A stretch of 35,746 nucleotides of DNA from positions 1 through 35,746 of the forward strand of contig NZ_QUAB01000001.1 of the NCBI RefSeq assembly GCF_003387575.1, given 5' to 3'. The DNA is from Microbacterium bovistercoris (GTDB taxonomy: Bacteria > Actinomycetota > Actinomycetes > Actinomycetales > Microbacteriaceae). Both the position numbers and the translations under genes were made by a program. The notes under the pieces were generated by a model that worked only from the letters and a program-made list of their open reading frames with translations, was not told where the DNA came from and ran no database searches. Below, in pieces: positions 26,619-34,100 of this stretch (positions are counted from its first letter, which is position 1; every line of letters starts with the position of its first letter).

Positions 26619-27585
26619 TGGAGCCTTCTGGGCGCCGGACCGAAGGCCCCGGTGTTCCGAGCCTGACCTCGCTCGTGAGGTAGACGGGCCGCGCCTTGGT
26701 CTCGCTGAAGATCCGCGCGATGTACTCCCCGATCACGCCCAGGGAAAGCAGCTGAACACCCCCGAGAAACAGGATCACCGCCATGAGCGACGGATATCCC
26801 GCTACCGAGTCTCCGCCGTCGAGGGTGGCCTTCACCACGATCACGATCAAGTAGACGAACGCCGCGACGGAGACGACCATACCCAGGATCGAGGAAAGCC
26901 GGAGGGGAAGCGTCGTGAACGATGTGATCCCGTCCACAGCGAGGTTGCTGAGCTTCCAGTAGTTGAACTTCGTTCCACCCGCGGCACGCACGTCCCGGTC
27001 GAAGGGAAGCGCCACCTTGCGGAACCCCACGAGTGAGAACAGCGCCTTCATGTTGCGCTCGGACTCACGGTACCTGCGCAACGCCAGCACGCATTCACGG
27101 TCGAGGAGGCGAAAGTCTCCGGTGTCTTCCTGGATGCCGACCCGGCTCACAGACTGCAGCACCCGATAGTACGCGTGCGCGGTCGATCGCTTGAGCCAGC
27201 TCTCGCCCGCGCGAGAACGCCGCTGCGCGTAGACGTCCTGCCAGCCCTGTTGCCACAGCTCGACCATCTTCGGGATCAGCGAAGGCGGATCCTGCAGATC
27301 GGCATCGATGATGATCGTCGCGTCGGTCTCGGCCACGTCGAGTCCGGCGAGCATCGCGCGCTCCTTGCCGAAGTTGCGGCTGAGCACGACCAGGGAGATC
27401 CGCGGATCTCGGGTCGCCAGATCACGTACGATGTCCGCGGAGCCGTCAGTGCTCCCGTCATCCACGAACAGATACTCGAAGCTGTAGTCCGGCAGGTCGC
27501 GGAGCACCCGCTCCATCGTCTCGTAGAACAGAGGCAGCACATCGGCCTCGTTCAGCATCGGGACGAGAATCGAGATCGACTTCAC
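26596..27585 (-). CDS. GtrB/DPM1-like polyprenyl-phosphate glycosyltransferase
   Basis: The product is 329 aa from a GTG at 27585 with GGAGGGG 8 nt upstream. The GT2 domain (about 1-230) shows SILVPMLNEADVLPLFYE, FVDDGSTDGSADI, SRNFGKERAMLAGLD and the metal motif IIDADLQDPP. GDFRLLDRECVLALR is typical of the GtrB/DPM1-like branch. Two C-terminal membrane helices (about 235-300) match GtrB, which transfers a sugar from a nucleotide donor to undecaprenyl phosphate on the cytoplasmic side. The gene lies 40 bp after the sugar dehydrogenase gene and overlaps the flippase gene, so all four are likely one operon. Confidence 0.9.
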   Translation of the reverse strand: MKSISILVPMLNEADVLPLFYETMERVLRDLPDYSFEYLFVDDGSTDGSADIVRDLATRDPRISLVVLSRNFGKERAMLAGLDVAETDATIIIDADLQDPPSLIPKMVELWQQGWQDVYAQRRSRAGESWLKRSTAHAYYRVLQSVSRVGIQEDTGDFRLLDRECVLALRRYRESERNMKALFSLVGFRKVALPFDRDVRAAGGTKFNYWKLSNLAVDGITSFTTLPLRLSSILGMVVSVAAFVYLIVIVVKATLDGGDSVAGYPSLMAVILFLGGVQLLSLGVIGEYIARIFSETKARPVYLTSEVRLGTPGPSVRRPEGSSDQVDDV

Positions 27586-27625
27586 GCGTCGCGCCCCTCC
27601 GCGGCTGTCTCCCGCGGGCACGACA

Positions 27626-28921
27626 TCATTGCGCCGCGCCCACCACGATGCGCGGGGTTCCGGACCAGAGCGCGCCGTCGGTCGCGTTGCGGCCGTCGAC
27701 GAGCAGCTTGATCCCGGGGATCTGAGCCGGGGCGAGCGTCTTGTAGTCGGCGTGGTCGGTCTGCAGGATCGCCAGCTCCGCTGAATCACCGATCTCGAAC
27801 GGTTCGAACCCGAGTCCGCGCAACTCGTCGTCGGAGTAGAGCGGATCGTGCACGAACACCTCGGCCCCGCGCTGCTTCAGCGCCGCTACGGTCGGGAACA
27901 CACCGGAGAACGCGGTCTCCTTCACTCCTCCGCGGTAGGCGGCGCCCAGCACCACCGCGCGACGCCCGGTGAGGTCGCCGAGGGTGCCTGTGGCCTGCGC
28001 GACCAGGCGCTCCGGCATGGACGCGTTGAAGTTGCGCGCGACGCGCACGATGTCGGCATCCGGGTCGGTCGACAGGTACAGCCGCGGGTACACCGGGATG
28101 CAGTGACCGCCGACGGCGATACCGGGACGGTGGATGTGGCTGTAGGGCTGCGAATTGCAGGCTTCGATGACCTTGTAGACGTCGATACCGTGGTTCGCGG
28201 CGAAGACACCGAACTGGTTCGCAAGCCCGATGTTCACGTCACGGTACGTGGTCTCGGCGAGCTTCGCCATCTCGGAGGCCTCGGTCGAACCGAGATCCCA
28301 CACCCCGTTCGGCTGGCTGAGGTCGGGACGCTCGTCGAACTGCAGCACAGCCTCGTAGAAGTCGCGTGCGCGGCGGGAGCCCTCATCGGAGAGCGCGCCG
28401 ATGAGCTTGGGGTACTTGCGCAGGTCCGCGAAGACGCGGCCGGTGAGCACGCGCTCCGGCGAGTACACGACGTGGAAGTCCACGCCCTCGGTGAGGCCGG
28501 AGCCCTCCTCCAGCATCGGCTTCCAGCGGGTGCGCGTGGTGCCGACGGGAAGCGTGGTCTCGTAGGAGACGAGGGTGCCGGGGGTGAGATGCTCCGCGAG
28601 CGAACGGGTCGCGGCGTCCATGTACTTGAAGTCGGGCTCCCAGGTCTCGTCATCGACGAAGACGGGCGCGACGAGAACGACAGCGTCGGCACCGGGGATG
28701 GCCTCGGCGTAGTCCGTGGTCGCACGCAGACGACCGGCAGGGACCAGCTCCTCGAGCCGCTCCTGCAGGTCTGCCTCACCGGGGAACGGCTCCTTCGCGG
28801 CGTTGATCGAGTCGACCGCGTTCTGGTTGACGTCGACGCCGATGACGTCGTGACCGGAGGAGGCAAACTGGACGGCGAGGGGAAGCCCGATCTTTCCGAG
28901 GGCCACGACGGCGATACGCAT
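27626..28921 (-). CDS. Nucleotide-sugar (UDP-sugar) 6-dehydrogenase
   Basis: The product is 431 aa. The N-terminal Rossmann domain (about 1-190) opens [21 protein letters not shown] and includes [12 protein letters not shown] and [15 protein letters not shown]. The central helix holds [18 protein letters not shown], and the catalytic cysteine lies in [14 protein letters not shown]. The C-terminal UDP-binding domain follows. The GGHCIPVYP wording is closer to the UDP-ManNAc/UDP-GlcNAc dehydrogenase branch (WecC/TviB type) than to UDP-glucose dehydrogenase, so the product may be a uronic acid of an N-acetylhexosamine. The ATG at 28921 is preceded by TAGACT at 7 nt, and the in-frame upstream extension belongs to a relic repeat. 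Confidence 0.88.
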   Translation of the reverse strand: MRIAVVALGKIGLPLAVQFASSGHDVIGVDVNQNAVDSINAAKEPFPGEADLQERLEELVPAGRLRATTDYAEAIPGADAVVLVAPVFVDDETWEPDFKYMDAATRSLAEHLTPGTLVSYETTLPVGTTRTRWKPMLEEGSGLTEGVDFHVVYSPERVLTGRVFADLRKYPKLIGALSDEGSRRARDFYEAVLQFDERPDLSQPNGVWDLGSTEASEMAKLAETTYRDVNIGLANQFGVFAANHGIDVYKVIEACNSQPYSHIHRPGIAVGGHCIPVYPRLYLSTDPDADIVRVARNFNASMPERLVAQATGTLGDLTGRRAVVLGAAYRGGVKETAFSGVFPTVAALKQRGAEVFVHDPLYSDDELRGLGFEPFEIGDSAELAILQTDHADYKTLAPAQIPGIKLLVDGRNATDGALWSGTPRIVVGAAQ

Positions 28922-29020
28922 GATCTCGAGTCTAGTCGGCCGCACCTGTATCGAAGGTCCCGCGGATCCGGCGCTCAGCAGGCGCTCGGAGAGCCGCCGT
29001 CGTACAAGGTCGGGCCGCCC
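28922..29020 (-). repeat. Direct repeat copy A: promoter of the dehydrogenase gene and 3' end of a CWB2 gene
   Basis: By eye about 73 of 89 aligned bases match 30808-30895, allowing a gap of about 10 bases that removes the stop codon of the CWB2 gene. Copy A holds a working-looking -10 and the last codons (TLYDGGSPSAC) of the CWB2 protein gene. Confidence 0.75.
28929..28934 (-). promoter_or_regulatory. Leaderless -10 element of the dehydrogenase-Gtr operon
   Basis: TAGACT on the minus strand ends 7 nt before the ATG at 28921 (spacer CGAGATC). A related copy at 30808-30830 has lost the hexamer. Confidence 0.6.
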
Positions 29021-30711
29021 AGACGTTCCAGAGCAGAACACACCCAGACGCCGATGGAGCCCGTGCCGCCGAGTATCACGGCGCGATCGGTCTGAAGCCG
29101 GAGGAACTCCTCTTCGAGCTCCGAGCCGAACGCTGCAGGCGGAGTCAACAGAACCGGTCCCCCGGTGATCGCAGCGACGGGCGCCCCCGCCAGCGCATCA
29201 GCGAATCCGGTCCCGCTCGCGAAATACGCGCCGGTGGCGTCGCCCGCCCGGTATCCGTAGCGCGAAGCGGCGACCGAGGTCGCGCAGCGATCCTCGCCGC
29301 TGACGCGCGTGACCGGATTCTCGGAATACTTCGACAGCGCCGCCTCCACGGTGCGGTCGATCGCGCCCGTTCCGCCGAGCAGCACGATCCGCTCCGGCTT
29401 GATCCTCGCGAGCTCGGCGGCGACCGCCGCCGGCAGGGCTGTGCGCGTGACGAGCAGCAGCGGTGCGTCGTCTCGGCCCGCCAGGTGAGCTGCGGAGAGC
29501 GCATCGGGGAAAAACTCGCCCGAAGCCAGGTACACGGTGCTCGGCAGCGTGTCGGAGAACGCCCACCGAGACACGGCGGCGGCTGTTTCATAGCGGCTCG
29601 CGCCGCCGAGGCGCCGCACCAGCCCCTCGCTCGAGAGTTCGCGCAGTTCCTGCTCGACCGCTGCGCTGATGGCACCTTCGCCGCCGAGCACGGTCACCGT
29701 CCTCGGCTTCAGTCTTTCGAGTTCGGCGCGCACGACAGCGGGAAGGGCGTCGCGGCCACTGAGCAGGAGCGGCGCCGCGCGCAAGGCCGCGGCCGATGCG
29801 CCGCCGAGCGCATCGGGGAACCCGCCGCCGTTCGCGACGAACGCGGTGCCGACTCCGGCCGGGAAATGCGACAGCGAGATGGCAGCCGACGTCGCGTAAC
29901 GGTCGGGGCCGGCGATGCGCGACTGGCTGAGAGGCCGGATGAGGGTCGCATCGATCCCCGCGACGCCCTGAGTCCCGATCACGCGGATCGGTGTCGCCAT
30001 CGCGATGTCGGTGCCGCCCGGCCAGTACTCACGCTGCAGTTCACGGTCGGACGGCGGAAGGAACTCGACCGTGTACTCGGAGGACGGCAACCCCGTGATG
30101 GAGTAGGCACCGCTCGCGTCGGCAGCCCCGGTGAAGGACCAATCGGAGAACGCCGCACCGCCGTAGCGGTACACCGGTGAATCGACGTAGACGGACGCAT
30201 CCGCGAGCGGGCTCCCGGCCACGTCCGTGATCCTGCCCGATATGGTTGCTCCGCGCCGGAGCGCGGCGTCGCGCCCCGTGAGCTCCTCGTCGGCGGAGAG
30301 CGTGAAGAACTCCGCCCTCACCGCCCGATCCTGCCCCTCCCAGAACTGCGGCGCGTAGCCCTCTGCCTGATAGCTGAGGGTGTACTCCCCCGGCGCCATG
30401 TCCCGGAGCGCGAACCGCCCTGACGCGTCCGTGAGAGCGAAGGGACCAGGACATTCGATCGGGATGCTCGCGCCGGCCGTGCACAGGTTGACGATCACGC
30501 CGCTCACCGGAGCACCGTCGTCACCGGTGACGGTCCCGGACACCGTTCCGCCGGCCGATGCACCTTGGGCCGAGTTCGCGCTCCCTGGAAGACCGACGCC
30601 CACAGCGAGAGCCGTGCCGAGCAGGATGCACGAGAGGAAGAGCAAAGGTCGGCGCTGACGCAAGGGGACTCCGGAGGTCTCGATGTTGACGCCGTGTTCG
30701 CCGTCGCTCAA
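28975..30711 (-). CDS. Secreted protein with carboxypeptidase-regulatory-like domains and three CWB2 repeats
   Basis: The product is 578 aa from a TTG at 30711, chosen because GGAG lies 5 nt upstream and a signal peptide follows (PLLFLSCILLGTALAVGVGL, cleavage near NSA). Two prealbumin-like CarboxypepD_reg domains come next (about residues 53-155 and 156-265; GTVTGDDGAPVSGVIV and GRITDVAGSPLADASV). Three CWB2 repeats (about 273-570) finish the protein. The third repeat reads GEDRCATS where Tyr is usual, and the last residue is Cys. The regulatory-like domains act as rigid spacers or adhesins in surface proteins. It ends 53 bp before the dehydrogenase start, whose promoter lies in the gap. Confidence 0.85.
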   Translation of the reverse strand: MSDGEHGVNIETSGVPLRQRRPLLFLSCILLGTALAVGVGLPGSANSAQGASAGGTVSGTVTGDDGAPVSGVIVNLCTAGASIPIECPGPFALTDASGRFALRDMAPGEYTLSYQAEGYAPQFWEGQDRAVRAEFFTLSADEELTGRDAALRRGATISGRITDVAGSPLADASVYVDSPVYRYGGAAFSDWSFTGAADASGAYSITGLPSSEYTVEFLPPSDRELQREYWPGGTDIAMATPIRVIGTQGVAGIDATLIRPLSQSRIAGPDRYATSAAISLSHFPAGVGTAFVANGGGFPDALGGASAAALRAAPLLLSGRDALPAVVRAELERLKPRTVTVLGGEGAISAAVEQELRELSSEGLVRRLGGASRYETAAAVSRWAFSDTLPSTVYLASGEFFPDALSAAHLAGRDDAPLLLVTRTALPAAVAAELARIKPERIVLLGGTGAIDRTVEAALSKYSENPVTRVSGEDRCATSVAASRYGYRAGDATGAYFASGTGFADALAGAPVAAITGGPVLLTPPAAFGSELEEEFLRLQTDRAVILGGTGSIGVWVCSALERLGGPTLYDGGSPSAC

Positions 30712-30807
30712 ATGTACTCCAGCGCGGCCACACCAGCCGTTGCAGGTACGGTACCCGCCGCAGACCGAAGACGATCGTGAAGGAGAGCACGACGACGAGC
30801 GTCCACT
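30711..30807 (-). pseudogene. Possible relic of a membrane-protein C terminus
   Basis: In the frame that is out of phase with the downstream CWB2 gene, the minus strand encodes QWTLVVVLSFTIVFGLRRVP followed by YLQRLVWPRWSTFE. This is a membrane helix with a basic amphipathic end and looks like the tail of an integral membrane protein. It has no start of its own and is fused to repeat copy B at its 5' side, so it is most simply a deletion remnant. It could also be chance coding potential. Confidence 0.25.
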
Positions 30808-30895
30808 GATCTCGAGTCGGGTCGGCCGCACCTGCGACGAAGGGCCCACAGATCGGACGCTCGGACAACCGCCCTTGTACAACGTCGTGCCGCCC
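30808..30895 (-). repeat. Direct repeat copy B: decayed relic upstream of a CWB2 gene
   Basis: It is similar to 28922-29020. In the CWB2 frame it reads GGTTLYKGGCPSVR, close to the true C terminus GGPTLYDGGSPSAC of the neighbouring gene. The TAGACT promoter of copy A is CCGACT here, so the promoter is dead. Similarity stops exactly where the dehydrogenase ATG would be. Confidence 0.75.
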
Positions 30896-31118
30896 GGCGT
30901 TCCCCGTGCGCTTCAACTCGCGTTCGCTTGTAGGACTGTTAGTACTTCCGCCAGCCGCCACGAGCTACAGCTTCGCATCCGGGGTGATGAGCATGATGCT
31001 GTGCGATGACCTCCAGCGGATGAACGCTCTGAAGTGCACGATGACGACAGGTGGCTGCGCTCAGCGACCCGCGGTCGTCCCTTACTGTGGGGCGTCTATG
31101 CGCGAGCCGAGAATCCGC

Positions 31119-31124
31119 TACACT
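31119..31124 (+). promoter_or_regulatory. Possible -10 element of the giant surface protein gene
   Basis: TACACT lies about 67 nt upstream of the ATG at 31192. No clear -35 is visible. The leader ends with GGGAGGG (31181-31187), a strong Shine-Dalgarno 4 nt before the start. Confidence 0.3.
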
Positions 31125-31191
31125 CGCTGCCAACGTCGTGTCCGGCAGGGGTAGTCCGGATGGACGACCCGATGCCCCTGGGGAGGGTTCT

Positions 31192-34100
31192 ATGCGTGCT
31201 CCGTCGCGTCTCATCATCGCCGCTTCGTCCGCCTCCGGTTCGGATGGAAAGACGCGAAATCTGATTCGCGGAGCGGTCGCATCCGTCGCCGCGCTGGTGC
31301 TGATCCTCACCGGTAGTCCCGCCGCTGCCGAGTGGCCGGCGTCTGCTTCGACAATCTCGACCGGGCATGCGTCGGCAACGCAGGAGCTGCTCAGTGACGA
31401 TGCGACGGTGGTCTCCCCCGCGAACGGCGGGCAGGTGAGCACGACAGCACAGGAAAAGCCGAACGCCGAGTCAGTCGCGCCGCAGACCGGCGCGCCGATC
31501 CCCCCGGAGTCCAGCTACGGAGATGTCGTCACTGTGCTGCTGTCCGGCCGGATCCTCAAGCCAGGCGGTGCCCCCGCCACGGGCGTGCAGCTCACCGCCT
31601 TCGCCACATACGGTGACGACGGCGACGGCAACCTCGGATCGGTGACCACGGATGCCGAAGGAACGTTCAGCTTCCCCGTGAGCACGGCGCGAACTTTCAT
31701 CCTCGAGGTGCTCCCAGGCTCGGGCTTCGTCCCCTCAAGGCTCGGGGCCGGAACCACGCTCGTTCCCGGACAGGGTTGGGACGAAGGAATCCGCCGCTTT
31801 GATCCGGTCGCGGGATCGGCGATGCTCGGAGACCTCACGCTCATCCCCGGTCAGATGATCTCTGGCGATGTGACCGTCTCCGGGACGCTGTCACCGACCG
31901 ACACGGAGGTGTCAGTCTGGTCCGACACTGCGTCGTTCACCGCCCCGGTCACGATCGCCACCGGATCCACCGCCTGGAGCGTCACCGTGCCGTCCGGAAC
32001 CTACCGCGCGGGCCTCACCGACTACGGCATCGGCATCTTCGCATACCACGGCGGCACGTCGTCCGAAACGGCGGCTCCGATCGTCGTCACCTCCGCGTCG
32101 GTGTCCGATGTCGGCATCGACGTATCGATCTCGGGTCGAACCCTCTCCGGCACGGTGCTGAACTCGAACGGTGAGCCCGTCGAGGGCGCATCCGTCTCGC
32201 TCGGTTCGGACAGCTGGAGCCCCGGCGACACCACGGGCCGCAACACGACGACCGCCGCCGACGGCAGCTACACGCTCATCAATCTCGTCCCAGGCTCCTA
32301 TCGGCTGTCCTTCTGGGCGGGGGGACCGACTGTGTACTGGCCGGGCACGACTGACTACGACGCGTTCGAACCGATTGTCATCGCCAGCGGCACGACCGCG
32401 GTGACCGGCAAGGATGTCACGGTCGTCGAAGGAGTTCGGATCGCCGGCACCGTCACGAACTCCGACGGGACTCCTCGAGAGGGAGACCAGGTCCGTTTCG
32501 TCAAGGACGGGCAGGAGATCGGCAGCACGGAGACCAAGGCGGACGGGACCTATTCTTCGTGGGCATTGCCAGCCGGCGAGTACCTCGTCAGCCTCGTTCA
32601 GGGCGGGTACGGGGGCACCCTCGAGCAGTGGTACGACGGTAAGCGCACCGCAGCGACCGCCGACCCGGTCGCTGCCACGGACGACGGAGCGACATACGAC
32701 GGCATCGACTTCGTGGCTGTCACCGGAGGCACGATCTCTGGCACGATCACGTTCGCTGACGGAACAGAGGTGGCGGACGCGAGTGTGCTCGTGTACGCGG
32801 CACACGACCTCAACCAGCCGGTGAAGACCACCACGACAGATGCGGCCGGGCACTATACACTGTCCGGCCTCACTGTCGAGAACTACGTCGTCAAGGTGCA
32901 ATCGGGAGCCAGCGGAGCCGTGGACGCCTGGTACGGGGCCACCGAGGCGAGCCCTGAGCCGAAGCCCATCTCGCTCGGTCTCGACGAGACATTCATCGCG
33001 GACGTCGTGACCCGGCTCGGCGGAACCATCCGGGGCACCGTTATCCTCGCTGCGGCCGACCAAGGCGCCTGGGTGAGCCTCAGCCGGACAGACGGCTCGG
33101 ACTATCGTTCGCTCTACCTTCCGCCTAACGACGGCAACCCGGTGGAATGGGAGATGCCCGGTCTCCTGGGGTCGTGGATTGTGTCGGTCGATGAGCAGTA
33201 CTGGCAGAACGCGACCCAATGGTCGGATGCGACACCTATCGACGTGCAGGCGGGCCAGGTCGTCTCCGGCATCGACTTCGATCTGCGCGCTGTGGTCTCG
33301 CTCACGGGAACGGTGACGACGACCGACGGATCCGAAGTCAGCCAGATCAACGCCACCGTCGAACGTGAGGTGGACGGATTCTGGCAGTGGGTGGCATCGG
33401 ACAGTTCGGCCTCTGCGCAGTTCGCCTTCGCACTTGATCCTGGACAGTACCGACTCCGGGTCTCCGGTTTCACCGCCGATGGCGACGCGCTGCGCGACAC
33501 CACCACGCCGTTCAGCATCGCCGCCGGGGAGACGACGAATCTGACGGTCCCCACGGCAAGGGGTTGGACGATCACGGGGCGTATCACCGACGCGGAGACC
33601 GGTGCAGCCGTCCCTGGTACCTCTGTGCGCGCCGAATCCGATAGCGCATCGATCGCCTATACGAGCTCGAGCATCGACGGCACCTACCGCCTCGTGGTGG
33701 CTGCCCGGGGCAGCTGGACTGTGTCCGCCGGTGTGAACTCTCAGAAGTACACCGAGACGCACCGCGAGGTCGTCGTCGACGATGCGGCCCTCGAATCAGT
33801 CGACCTCGCACTCAGCGCGGGGCATCAGATCAGCGGCCGGGTCACGGCGGAGAACAATGGCAACGGTCTCTCCGGCGTGCAGGTCTCCGTGCTGGACGCG
33901 GCGAGCGGTACCGAGTTCCACACCTCGGCCTCCTACGACGGCAGTTACGCCACCCCTGCGCTTACGCCGGGCGAGTACACCGTCCGATTCTCCAACTGGA
34001 GCGGGCTCTACGTCGAGGAATGGTGGGAAGGAGCTCCGACGCCGGCCTCGGCGGCGACGGTCTCCATCGATGACGCCGATGTCACCGACATCGACGCCTC

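Larger units (their letters stand above)
30712..31191. other. 480-bp intergenic region between two divergent CWB2 genes
   Basis: The region holds a possible membrane-protein relic (30711-30807) and degenerate repeat copy B (30808-30895). The stretch from about 30896 to 31100 shows no convincing gene on either strand. The plus-strand promoter and Shine-Dalgarno of the giant surface protein gene lie at the right end. Divergent orientation plus relic sequence point to past rearrangement. Confidence 0.6.

Noticed and set aside
30906..31154. Small plus-strand open frame in the intergenic region
   Set aside because: It has no Shine-Dalgarno or -10 at its start, an irregular composition, and overlaps the presumed promoter of the giant surface protein gene.
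31912..33762. Minus-strand open frame of about 616 codons inside the giant surface protein gene
   Set aside because: It is the antisense shadow of a repetitive high-GC gene; the plus frame shows a signal peptide and repeated domains.
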